A stretch of DNA of 64,000 nt from Caenispirillum salinarum AK4. GTDB lineage: Bacteria; Pseudomonadota; Alphaproteobacteria; Rhodospirillales; Rhodospirillaceae. Position 1 is the first letter of the stretch. Every line of letters begins with the position of its first letter. The stretch is from positions 62,001 to 126,000 of the forward strand of contig NZ_ANHY01000011.1 in assembly GCF_000315795.1 (NCBI RefSeq), in the 5' to 3' direction. Below, piece by piece: positions 18,350-25,291 of this stretch. The notes under the pieces were generated by a model. That model saw nothing but the letters and a program-made list of their open reading frames with translations, did no database searches and was not told the origin of the DNA. The position numbers and the translations under genes were made by a program.

Positions 18350-19171
18350 ATGCTCAACACGCATTTTCGCGCGCTGCGCGCCGCACGGAGCGGCCTGTCG
18401 GCGCTGGAGTTCATCGACCGCCACCGCCTGCCGGTGTGGGACACGCTTCTGCTGGAGGCCGGTTTGCTGGAGCGCTGCTCCGTCGACCTGCTGGCGGACC
18501 TGTGCGACGTTCTGGACGTGGCGCCCACCGACATGATGCCCGCCCTGGCCGGCACGGTGGACGGACCGGACCGCGACGCGCTGTTCGCCGCCGACCCCGC
18601 CCGGCTGGAGTCGCTGGGCCTGATTCAGCCGCCGCTGCCCTGCACCGCCACACTGCACTTCAGCAACGGCTTCCGCCTGGCCTGCCACCTGCCGGAGGAC
18701 GACGGCCGCGCGCTGGTCACCCGCTACCAGGCCGCCGCCACCGCCGGTGCAAACGGATCAGGCTTCTTCGGCTTCGACATTGGTCCGTGCCGCTATGTGG
18801 TGAACGCGCGCCACGTCGCCTCCATCAGACTGGCGCACGACACCGAGTGGTCCGCCAATGCCTATGACGGCCTGCCGGCCGCCGGCGGTGCGCCGCTGGC
18901 GGTGATGCAGGCGGGCGATCGCGCGCCGGCGCTTGTGGATGCCGCCTGGGACGACACGGGCGAGACCGCGCTGGCCGACAGTCTCGACGGCCTGCCGACG
19001 GGCAGCGCCGCCCCCTTCGCCATCGCCTGCGGCCGCGAGGCCGGCGACGTGATGGTCGTCAACCCGACGCACCTAGCGCTGATGGTCGCCCACGTCCACA
19101 CGCTCTCGCCGGTCCTGCGCGACCTGATCGCCGCCGGGCCCGATGCGGCGGACCTGGCGCTGTCGGCGTAA
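18350..19171 (+). CDS. Unknown protein with Cro/C1-like N-terminal segment
   Basis: I do not recognise this 273-residue protein as a named family. The ATG at 18350 is preferred because GGGGAGGG precedes it; an earlier in-frame ATG at 18275 lacks a ribosome site. Residues 1-70 have the look of a helix-turn-helix of the Cro/C1 kind: LNTHFRALRAARSGLSALEF, later VDLLADLCDVLDVAPTDMM, which is the usual last helix and ending of that fold. The remaining 200 residues are acidic, soluble, without membrane segments, and have no motif I can place. It diverges from bfd and ends at a strong two-way terminator. A role as a transcription regulator, perhaps linked to iron, is inference only. Confidence 0.6.
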   Translation: MLNTHFRALRAARSGLSALEFIDRHRLPVWDTLLLEAGLLERCSVDLLADLCDVLDVAPTDMMPALAGTVDGPDRDALFAADPARLESLGLIQPPLPCTATLHFSNGFRLACHLPEDDGRALVTRYQAAATAGANGSGFFGFDIGPCRYVVNARHVASIRLAHDTEWSANAYDGLPAAGGAPLAVMQAGDRAPALVDAAWDDTGETALADSLDGLPTGSAAPFAIACGREAGDVMVVNPTHLALMVAHVHTLSPVLRDLIAAGPDAADLALSA

Positions 19172-19192
19172 GCCGCCGTGACGCATGAAAAA

Positions 19193-19222
19193 GGCGCCGC
19201 CGGAGCCCTCCGGCGGCGCCTT
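19193..19222. terminator. Strong bidirectional intrinsic terminator
   Basis: GGCGCCGCCGGA, four-base loop, TCCGGCGGCGCC forms a perfect 12-base stem. It is followed by TTT on the plus strand and by TTTTT on the minus strand, so it serves both the plus gene ending at 19171 and the convergent spoVR ending at 19244. Confidence 0.9.
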
Positions 19223-19243
19223 TCCCGTTGATTGGACGCCCGC

Positions 19244-20812
19244 TCACCCGAAGCGGCGGCGGGGGCCGGCCTTGTGTTCCTTCAGGATCATGTCGGTCGC
19301 CGCGTCCACTTCCGTCAGCAACACGTCGTAGCCCCACAGGTCCGCCAGATAGCCCAGCACGCGACGGGCGTCGCCTTCCTCCAGCATCACGCCGTCGATG
19401 GCCCGGTGGCGGAGCATGAGGCGGCGGTCGCCGGTCAGGTCCACGTCCACCACCTGGATATCCGGCTCCATCCGCGCGATGTCGTAGTGCCAGGCCAGGC
19501 GGTTGCGGATTTCCCGGTAGCCGCGCTCGTTGTGGATGGCGCGCACCAGATAGGTCGGCTCGTCGCTGTCGTCGGACAGGTCGAACAGCCGGAAATCGCG
19601 GATGACCTTGGGCCCCAGGTATTGCTGGATGAAGCTCTCGTCGCGGAAGTTGTGCCAGGTGTCCTTCAGCACCCCGATGGGGTCGCCGCAGCCCGCGATG
19701 TCGGGGAACCAGCGGTGGTCTTCCTCGTCGGGGGTCAGGCAGGCGCGCTCGATGTCGCGCATCACCGCGAAGCCGACCGCATAGGGGTTGAGGCCGCTGT
19801 AGCGCGGATCATCGAACTCCGGCTGGAAGACCACGTTGGTGTGGCTTTGCAGGAATTCCAGGTAGGCGCCGTCGGGGATCAGGCCGCGGTCGTGCAGCGT
19901 GCCCATGATGGTGTAGTGGGTCCAGGTGGCGCAGCCCTCGTTCATCATCTTGGTCTGGCGCTGCGGGTAGAAATACTGCGCGATGTTGCGCACGATGCGC
20001 AGAACCTCCCGCTGCCAGCCCTTCAGCATGGGCGAGGTCTTTTCCAGGAAATAGAGGATGTTCTCCTGCGGCAGTTGCAGCAGCGCCTTGCGGCGTTCCT
20101 CCTCGCGCGAATCCCGCGGCGCGCCGGGCGTGGAGGCCTTGGGAAGCGTGCGCCACAGGTCGTCGTAGACCCGTTCCTCGTGCAACTGGCGTTCGCGGAA
20201 CTTGCGCTCCTCCGACTTCAGGTCCGGCACCTTCTTACGTGGATAGCGGAAGACGCCCTGCTGTTGCAGCGCGTGGGCGGCGTCCAGCAGGCGTTCCACC
20301 TCGCCGTGGCCGTACTTCTGCTCGCACTCGGCGATGTAGCCCTGCGCGAAGTCCAGGTAATCCAGGATGCCTTCCGCGTCGGTCCACTGCTGGAAGACGT
20401 AGTTGTTCTTGAAGAAGTGGTTGTGGCCGAACGCCGCGTGGGCGATCACCAGCGTCTGCATCAGGGCGGTGTTTTCCTCCATGATGTAGCTGATGCAGGG
20501 GCTGGAGTTGATGACGATTTCATAGGCCAGCCCGCGAAAGCCCTTGCGGTAGAGCATTTCCTGCTGGGCGAAGGACTTGCCGAAGGACCAGTGCTTGTAG
20601 AGCAGCGGCAGCGCCGACGACGCATAGGCGTCCAGCATCTGCTCGGCGGTGATGACCTCGATCTGGTTGGGGTACACGTCCAGGCCCATTTCCCCGACGG
20701 CGATCTTCTCCACCGTGTCGTGGACCCGCTGGATGGTGTCAAAGTTCCATTCCGCGCCCTCGAACAGGGGCTTTTCCGCGGTCTTGATGGCGGGGGCGGC
20801 GGTGTCGGTCAT
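19244..20812 (-). CDS. spoVR: SpoVR/YcgB family protein
   Basis: This protein has 522 residues, the usual family length. Typical stretches are WNFDTIQRVHDTVEKIA, YPNQIEVITAEQMLDAY, the metal-like HNHFFKNN motif, MNEGCATWTHYTIM and GLNPYAVGF. SpoVR was named for a Bacillus cortex mutant, but in proteobacteria it belongs with PrkA and YeaH in stationary-phase and nitrogen-stress physiology; its chemistry is unknown. The true start is the ATG at 20812 with GGGAGGG upstream; the frame stays open for 870 bases further upstream but that part is the shadow of the previous gene. It overlaps yeaH by ATGA and is the last gene of the operon, ending at the strong terminator. Confidence 0.93.
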   Translation of the reverse strand: MTDTAAPAIKTAEKPLFEGAEWNFDTIQRVHDTVEKIAVGEMGLDVYPNQIEVITAEQMLDAYASSALPLLYKHWSFGKSFAQQEMLYRKGFRGLAYEIVINSSPCISYIMEENTALMQTLVIAHAAFGHNHFFKNNYVFQQWTDAEGILDYLDFAQGYIAECEQKYGHGEVERLLDAAHALQQQGVFRYPRKKVPDLKSEERKFRERQLHEERVYDDLWRTLPKASTPGAPRDSREEERRKALLQLPQENILYFLEKTSPMLKGWQREVLRIVRNIAQYFYPQRQTKMMNEGCATWTHYTIMGTLHDRGLIPDGAYLEFLQSHTNVVFQPEFDDPRYSGLNPYAVGFAVMRDIERACLTPDEEDHRWFPDIAGCGDPIGVLKDTWHNFRDESFIQQYLGPKVIRDFRLFDLSDDSDEPTYLVRAIHNERGYREIRNRLAWHYDIARMEPDIQVVDVDLTGDRRLMLRHRAIDGVMLEEGDARRVLGYLADLWGYDVLLTEVDAATDMILKEHKAGPRRRFG

Positions 20813-22116
20813 GGCACCCTCCCGACGGCCTTGTCGCCGTCCTTCTTGAACAGGTCCCGGAAGACCGGGAAAATCTCGCGGCGGTGGTTCACCTTGCGCA
20901 TGGCCATGGGCACCTCCGGCCCCATGATGCGGCGGTAGGTGCTCCACAGGTCGCTTTCCCGCCGGGCATGGTGCCCCGGCAGGCCGCCGTCGCCGCGCCC
21001 GACCTCGATGTAGGCGTAGTACTGGCAGATCGGCAGGATGTCTTCCTGCATCAGCGACAGCACGCGGCCGGCATCGGCGGTGATGTTGTCGCCGTCCGAC
21101 GCCTGCGCGGCATAGATGTTCCAGTCGGAAACGGGATACCGCTCCCGCACCACCCGCATCATTTCCTCCAGCGCCGTGGAGACGATGGTGCCGCCGGTCT
21201 CGCGGTTGTGGAAGAAGGTGTCCTCGTCCACCTCCTGCGCCGTGTGGGTGTGGCGGATGAACACCACGTCCACATGCTTGTAGCGGCGGGCAAGGAAGAT
21301 GTGCAGCAGCATGAAGAACCGCTTGGCGAGGTCCTTCATGTCCTCGGTCATCGAGCCTGAGACGTCCATCAGGCAGAACATGACCGCCCGCGCGATGGGC
21401 TTGGGCTTGGGGTCGAACCGCTTGTAGCGCACGTCGATGGGATCGACGAAGGGAATGCGGCTGGTCTTCTGCAGAAGCTCGGCCAGCTCGGCGCGCAGGG
21501 CCTCCAGTTCCTCGCTGACCTCGCCCTTGCGCTCGCGGTCCTCGATCTCTTCGTAGAGGCGGCGGATCTCCGCCTTGTTGGGGCGTTTCAGGGCGATGCG
21601 GCGCGACAGGCTGTTGCGCATGGTGCGCCCCAGGGCCATGTTCGCCGGCGCACCGGAGGGGGAGTAGCCGGCCCGGTGCCACGAGACGCTTTCGCTGGCG
21701 GCGACCTTCTGCTTCACCAGGTCCGGCAGCTCAAGGTCTTCCAGGAACAGGTCGACGAACTCGTCCCGCGACAGGGCGAAGCGGAAGTCGTCCTCGCCGC
21801 CGCCGTCCGGGCTGCCTTCGGTACCCCGGCCGCCACCGCCGGGAGGCCGCGGAAGGCGGTCGCCCTCCACGAACTCCTTGTTGCCGGGCAGGACATGGTC
21901 GCGGATGCCGCTGCCCTGCCCGTGATGGAACGTCGGCTCGCTGACCCCGGCCTTGGGGATGGACAGCTCGCCACCCTGTTCGACATCCCGCACCCCGCGG
22001 CTGGCGGAGCTTTCGTGGACCGCGTCGCGCACCAGCGCCTTGGCGCGGCGCAGGAAGCGCTGGCGGTTGGGCAGGCTCTTGCCCTTGGGGTTCAGGCGTC
22101 GGTCAATGATATGCAT
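20809..22116 (-). CDS. yeaH: YeaH/YhbH family (DUF444), VWA-like protein
   Basis: This 435-residue protein starts MHIIDRRLNPKGKSLPNRQR, the conserved DUF444 beginning; the ATG at 22116 has AGGGA seven bases upstream. A glycine-rich stretch (PPGGGGRGTEG) sits near residue 95. The C-terminal half holds a von Willebrand A-like metal site, MDVSGSMTEDMKDLAKRFF, and later GGTIVSTALEEM. DUF444 proteins occur with the kinase PrkA and are thought to be its partner or substrate. The gene lies 31 bases after prkA and overlaps spoVR by ATGA, so the three are one transcription unit. Confidence 0.93.
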   Translation of the reverse strand: MHIIDRRLNPKGKSLPNRQRFLRRAKALVRDAVHESSASRGVRDVEQGGELSIPKAGVSEPTFHHGQGSGIRDHVLPGNKEFVEGDRLPRPPGGGGRGTEGSPDGGGEDDFRFALSRDEFVDLFLEDLELPDLVKQKVAASESVSWHRAGYSPSGAPANMALGRTMRNSLSRRIALKRPNKAEIRRLYEEIEDRERKGEVSEELEALRAELAELLQKTSRIPFVDPIDVRYKRFDPKPKPIARAVMFCLMDVSGSMTEDMKDLAKRFFMLLHIFLARRYKHVDVVFIRHTHTAQEVDEDTFFHNRETGGTIVSTALEEMMRVVRERYPVSDWNIYAAQASDGDNITADAGRVLSLMQEDILPICQYYAYIEVGRGDGGLPGHHARRESDLWSTYRRIMGPEVPMAMRKVNHRREIFPVFRDLFKKDGDKAVGRVP

Positions 22117-22147
22117 GGGCAATTCCCTACAGCCCGACAGAGGGTGC

Positions 22148-24094
22148 TCAACCAGCGTGCTTGACGCGCATGTACCACTCCACCAGCCGTCGCACCTGCC
22201 GCTCGGTGTAGCCGCGCTCGATCATGCGCTGGACGAACTCGGCGTGCTTGCGGTCGGTGTCGCTGTCTTTCTTGGTGCCGAAGCTGATGACGGGCAGCAG
22301 CTCCTCCACCTGGCTGAACATCCGCCGCTCGATGACGTTGCGGATCTTCTCGTAGGACGTCCAAGACGGGTTGCGGCCCTCGTTGTTGGCGCGCGACCGC
22401 AGGGCGAACTTCACCACTTCGTTACGGAAATCCTTGGGATTGGCGATGCCGGCAGGCTTTTCGATCTTGCTCAGTTCCTGATCCAGCGACGCACGGTCCA
22501 GAAGCTGGCCGGTGTCGGGGTCCTTGAAGTCCTGGTCCTCGACCCAGGCGTCGGCATAGTCGACGTAGCGGTCGAACAGGTTCTGGCCGTAGTCGTGATA
22601 CGATTCCAGGTAGGCCTTCTGGATTTCGTGGCCGATGAATTCCGCGTAGCGCGGGCCCAGGTCGGCCTTGATGAACTCGATCAGGCGCTTTTCAAGCTCG
22701 TCGGGCATCTGCTCCTGGCGCAGGGCGTATTCCAGCACGTACATCAGGTGGACGGGATCGGCCGCCACTTCCTGAGTGTCGTGGTTGTAGGTGGCCGCCA
22801 GCACCTTGAAGGCGAACCGGGTGGAGATGCCCTCCATGCCCTCGTCCACACCGGCGGCGTCCTTGTATTCCTGCAGCGTGCGGGCGCGGGGATCGACTTC
22901 CTTCAGGCTCTCGCCGTTGTAGACCCGCATCTTGGCAAACGCATTGGAGTTCTCGTGCTCGCGCAGGCGGGAGAGCACGGCGAACTGGGCCAGCATCTCC
23001 AGCGTGCCGGGGGCGCAAGGCGCTTCCGCCAGTTCCGAATTGGCGATCAGCTTGTCGTAGATCTTCTGCTCCTCGGTCACCCGCAGGCAGTACGGCACCT
23101 TGATGACGTAGATCCGGTCGATGAAGGCTTCGTTGTTCTTGTTGTTCTTGAAGGTCTGCCACTCCGCCTCGTTGGAGTGCGCCATGACGATGCCCTGGAA
23201 GGGAATGGCGCCGATGTTCTCGGTGCCGACGTAATTGCCTTCCTGCGTCGCCGTCAGCAGCGGGTGCAGCATCTTGATGGGCGCCTTGAACATCTCGACG
23301 AATTCCAGCATGCCCTGGTTGGCCCGGTTCAGGCCGCCCGAGTAGCTGTAGGCGTCGGGGTCGTTCTGGGCGTGCAGTTCCAGCCGGCGGATGTCCACCT
23401 TGCCCACCAGCGACGAGACGTCCTGGTTGTTCTCGTCGCCCGGCTCGGTCTTGGCGATGCCGATCTGGCGCAGCCGCGAGGGATGGATCTTCACCACCTT
23501 GAAGCGCGAGATGTCGCCGTTGAACTCGTCCAGCCGCTTGATGCACCAGGGGCTCATCAGGCCGGTCAGGCGGCGGCGCGGGATGCCGAAGTTCTCCTCC
23601 AGCACCGGGCCCATCTTCTCGGGGTCGAACAGGCCGAGCGGGCTTTCGAAGACCGGGCTCAGCTCGTCGCCGGCCTTGAGCACGTAGATGGGATGCAGTT
23701 CCATCAGCGCCTTCAGGCGCTCGGCCAGCGACGACTTGCCGCCGCCCACGGGGCCCAGCAGGTAGAGGATCTGCTTGCGCTCCTCCAGCCCCTGCGCGGC
23801 ATGGCGGAAGAAGCCCACGATGCGCTCGATGGTCTCCTCCATGCCGTAGAACTCATGGAAGGCCGGATAGATCTTGATAGTGCGGTTCATGAAGATGCGG
23901 CCAAGGCGCGGGTCCTTGGCGGTGTCCACCATTTCCGGTTCGCCGATGGCGGCAAGAATACGCTCCGCCGCGGTGGCGTAGACCATGGGGTCTTCGCGGC
24001 AGGCTTCCAGATAGTCGGACAGGGACATTTCCGTCTCGCGACGGGTGTCGTAGGACTTGGCGAAATCGGCGAAAAGATCGGCGGCGAGAACCAT
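22148..24094 (-). CDS. prkA: PrkA-type serine protein kinase (YeaG)
   Basis: This protein has 648 residues, close to E. coli YeaG (644). The start at 24094 has GGGAGGAG upstream; the frame is open further upstream without family similarity. The AAA+-like N-terminal domain has the P-loop GPVGGGKS at 114-121 and the conserved stretch MSPWCIKRLDEFNGDIS; the C-terminal third is the PrkA domain. PrkA proteins are soluble ATP-dependent enzymes made in stationary phase, starvation and sporulation; both Ser/Thr kinase and protease activities have been reported. It is the first gene of prkA-yeaH-spoVR, and any control of the operon should act in the 390-base region upstream. Confidence 0.95.
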   Translation of the reverse strand: MVLAADLFADFAKSYDTRRETEMSLSDYLEACREDPMVYATAAERILAAIGEPEMVDTAKDPRLGRIFMNRTIKIYPAFHEFYGMEETIERIVGFFRHAAQGLEERKQILYLLGPVGGGKSSLAERLKALMELHPIYVLKAGDELSPVFESPLGLFDPEKMGPVLEENFGIPRRRLTGLMSPWCIKRLDEFNGDISRFKVVKIHPSRLRQIGIAKTEPGDENNQDVSSLVGKVDIRRLELHAQNDPDAYSYSGGLNRANQGMLEFVEMFKAPIKMLHPLLTATQEGNYVGTENIGAIPFQGIVMAHSNEAEWQTFKNNKNNEAFIDRIYVIKVPYCLRVTEEQKIYDKLIANSELAEAPCAPGTLEMLAQFAVLSRLREHENSNAFAKMRVYNGESLKEVDPRARTLQEYKDAAGVDEGMEGISTRFAFKVLAATYNHDTQEVAADPVHLMYVLEYALRQEQMPDELEKRLIEFIKADLGPRYAEFIGHEIQKAYLESYHDYGQNLFDRYVDYADAWVEDQDFKDPDTGQLLDRASLDQELSKIEKPAGIANPKDFRNEVVKFALRSRANNEGRNPSWTSYEKIRNVIERRMFSQVEELLPVISFGTKKDSDTDRKHAEFVQRMIERGYTERQVRRLVEWYMRVKHAG

Positions 24095-24486
24095 CGACTC
24101 CTCCCTAAGGATGTCTGGCGCGAACGCTCGCGCTTGGGCGGCGGGCCCGGCGGCGTCTGAGGCCGTCCATGGGCAACAATCGTCCCCTCGAGAAAGAGCG
24201 TCCTCCTCCTCAACGCGCGCCGTGGTGGTGCTGGTCGATAAGTCTTCTCGGGGCGCCCCTTCCCCTGGAGCGCTCTGCCCGTCCTGCGGCCTCCCGGCGG
24301 CGTAAGGCTTTCCCTCGTAAACACAATACGATGAAAGACAGCCTCCTTGCATCAAGATAAGATGCGCCGACGGCGAACATCACCCTGAAGAACAAAATAT
24401 TTTGCCGGCATAATTCTAAAGAACATGCGGTTATTCCAGGATGTTGACCGCCGAGCACGCACCCAGTCCAGGACCCTCTACCACCA
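24095..24486 (-). other. Promoter region of the prkA operon, 392 bp, AT-rich at its far end
   Basis: No credible gene is seen. From 24310 to 24440 GC falls well below the surroundings. The stretch holds CAAAATATTTTG, a perfect 12-base palindrome at 24393-24404, and GCATC-AAGATAA-GATGC, an inverted repeat at 24349-24365. I looked for a sigma-54 (GG-N10-GC) and an alphaproteobacterial EcfG-type (GGAAC-N16/17-CGTT) promoter on the minus strand and found no good match. The methyltransferase at 24487 must also be transcribed from this region. Confidence 0.45.
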
Positions 24487-25188
24487 ATGACGAAAGACCC
24501 CACCGCGCGCGCCTTGCCCGACCCTGGCGGAAACCCGCCCTGTCCGGTGTGCCGCGAGACGGCGACGCGGCCCTTCCAGTCCGTGCAGGGGCGGGACTAC
24601 CACCGTTGCCCGGCCTGCCATGCCACCTTTCTGGACCCTGCCCAGCGCCCGGCTCCGGAGGTCGAGCGGGCCGAGTACACGGCGCACGAGAACGACCCCG
24701 CCGACCCGGGCTACCGTCGGTTTCTCGCGCGCCTCGCCGACCCGCTGCTGGCGCGGCTGTCGCCGGGCGCTTCGGTCCTGGACTACGGCTGCGGCCCCGG
24801 ACCGGCGCTGGCCGCGATGTTGGACGAGGCCGGGCACCGGACGTCCCTTTATGACCCGTTCTTCCATCCCGACCCGGCGGTGCTGGCGCAGACCTACGAT
24901 GCCGTAACCTGTACCGAGGCGGTTGAGCATTTCCACCACCCGGCGGCGGAGTTCGACCGGCTGGCCGGCCTGCTGCGGCCGGGCGGGGTGCTGGCGGTGA
25001 TGACCTGCTTCCAGACCGACGATTCCCGCTTTGCCGACTGGCATTACCGGCGCGATCCGACCCACGTGGTCTTCTATCGCGAGGAAACCTTTCACCACAT
25101 CGCCGCAGCCCGCGCATGGCGCTGCGAGACACCGGCGCGAAACGTCGCCTTTCTGACGCGACCGCCGGGCGGCGGCACGGACACGTGA
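24487..25188 (+). CDS. Class I SAM methyltransferase with N-terminal zinc-ribbon-like cysteines
   Basis: This 233-residue protein begins with two CxxC pairs (Cys19/Cys22 in CPVC, Cys41/Cys44 in CPAC) that probably bind zinc. The methyltransferase core follows: VLDYGCGPGPALAAML is the SAM-binding motif I, AVTCTEAVEHFHHP the motif around strand 4, and LLRPGGVLAVMT the post-motif. The same build is seen in small proteins that methylate sugars or RNA, but the substrate cannot be told. A strong ribosome site is lacking; the ATG at 24487 is the first in frame. It is divergent from prkA and ends 103 bases before tpsB-like gene. Confidence 0.8.
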   Translation: MTKDPTARALPDPGGNPPCPVCRETATRPFQSVQGRDYHRCPACHATFLDPAQRPAPEVERAEYTAHENDPADPGYRRFLARLADPLLARLSPGASVLDYGCGPGPALAAMLDEAGHRTSLYDPFFHPDPAVLAQTYDAVTCTEAVEHFHHPAAEFDRLAGLLRPGGVLAVMTCFQTDDSRFADWHYRRDPTHVVFYREETFHHIAAARAWRCETPARNVAFLTRPPGGGTDT

Positions 25189-25243
25189 CACTCGCAATTG
25201 CATTGCATGGTGGATTGCAGGTCTTAAAGGTTGTATCACCGGA

Positions 25244-25273
25244 GGGGCGGCCGGGGGAGAGGCCGCGCCTTTT
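25244..25273 (+). terminator. Hairpin with T run just upstream of the secretion gene
   Basis: GGGGCGGCC, loop, GGCCGCGCC, then TTTT. The core stem is six bases (GCGGCC/GGCCGC) extended by two more past a mismatch. It follows the methyltransferase by 56 bases and ends directly at GGGGGAG, the ribosome site of the next gene. It is either the terminator of the methyltransferase or an attenuator of the secretion gene. Confidence 0.5.
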
Positions 25274-25291
25274 GGGGGAGAAGACACCGAC

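Noticed and set aside
20813-21682. Extension of the spoVR frame upstream
   Set aside because: It overlaps yeaH in another frame and its residues are Pro/Arg/His-rich without family likeness.
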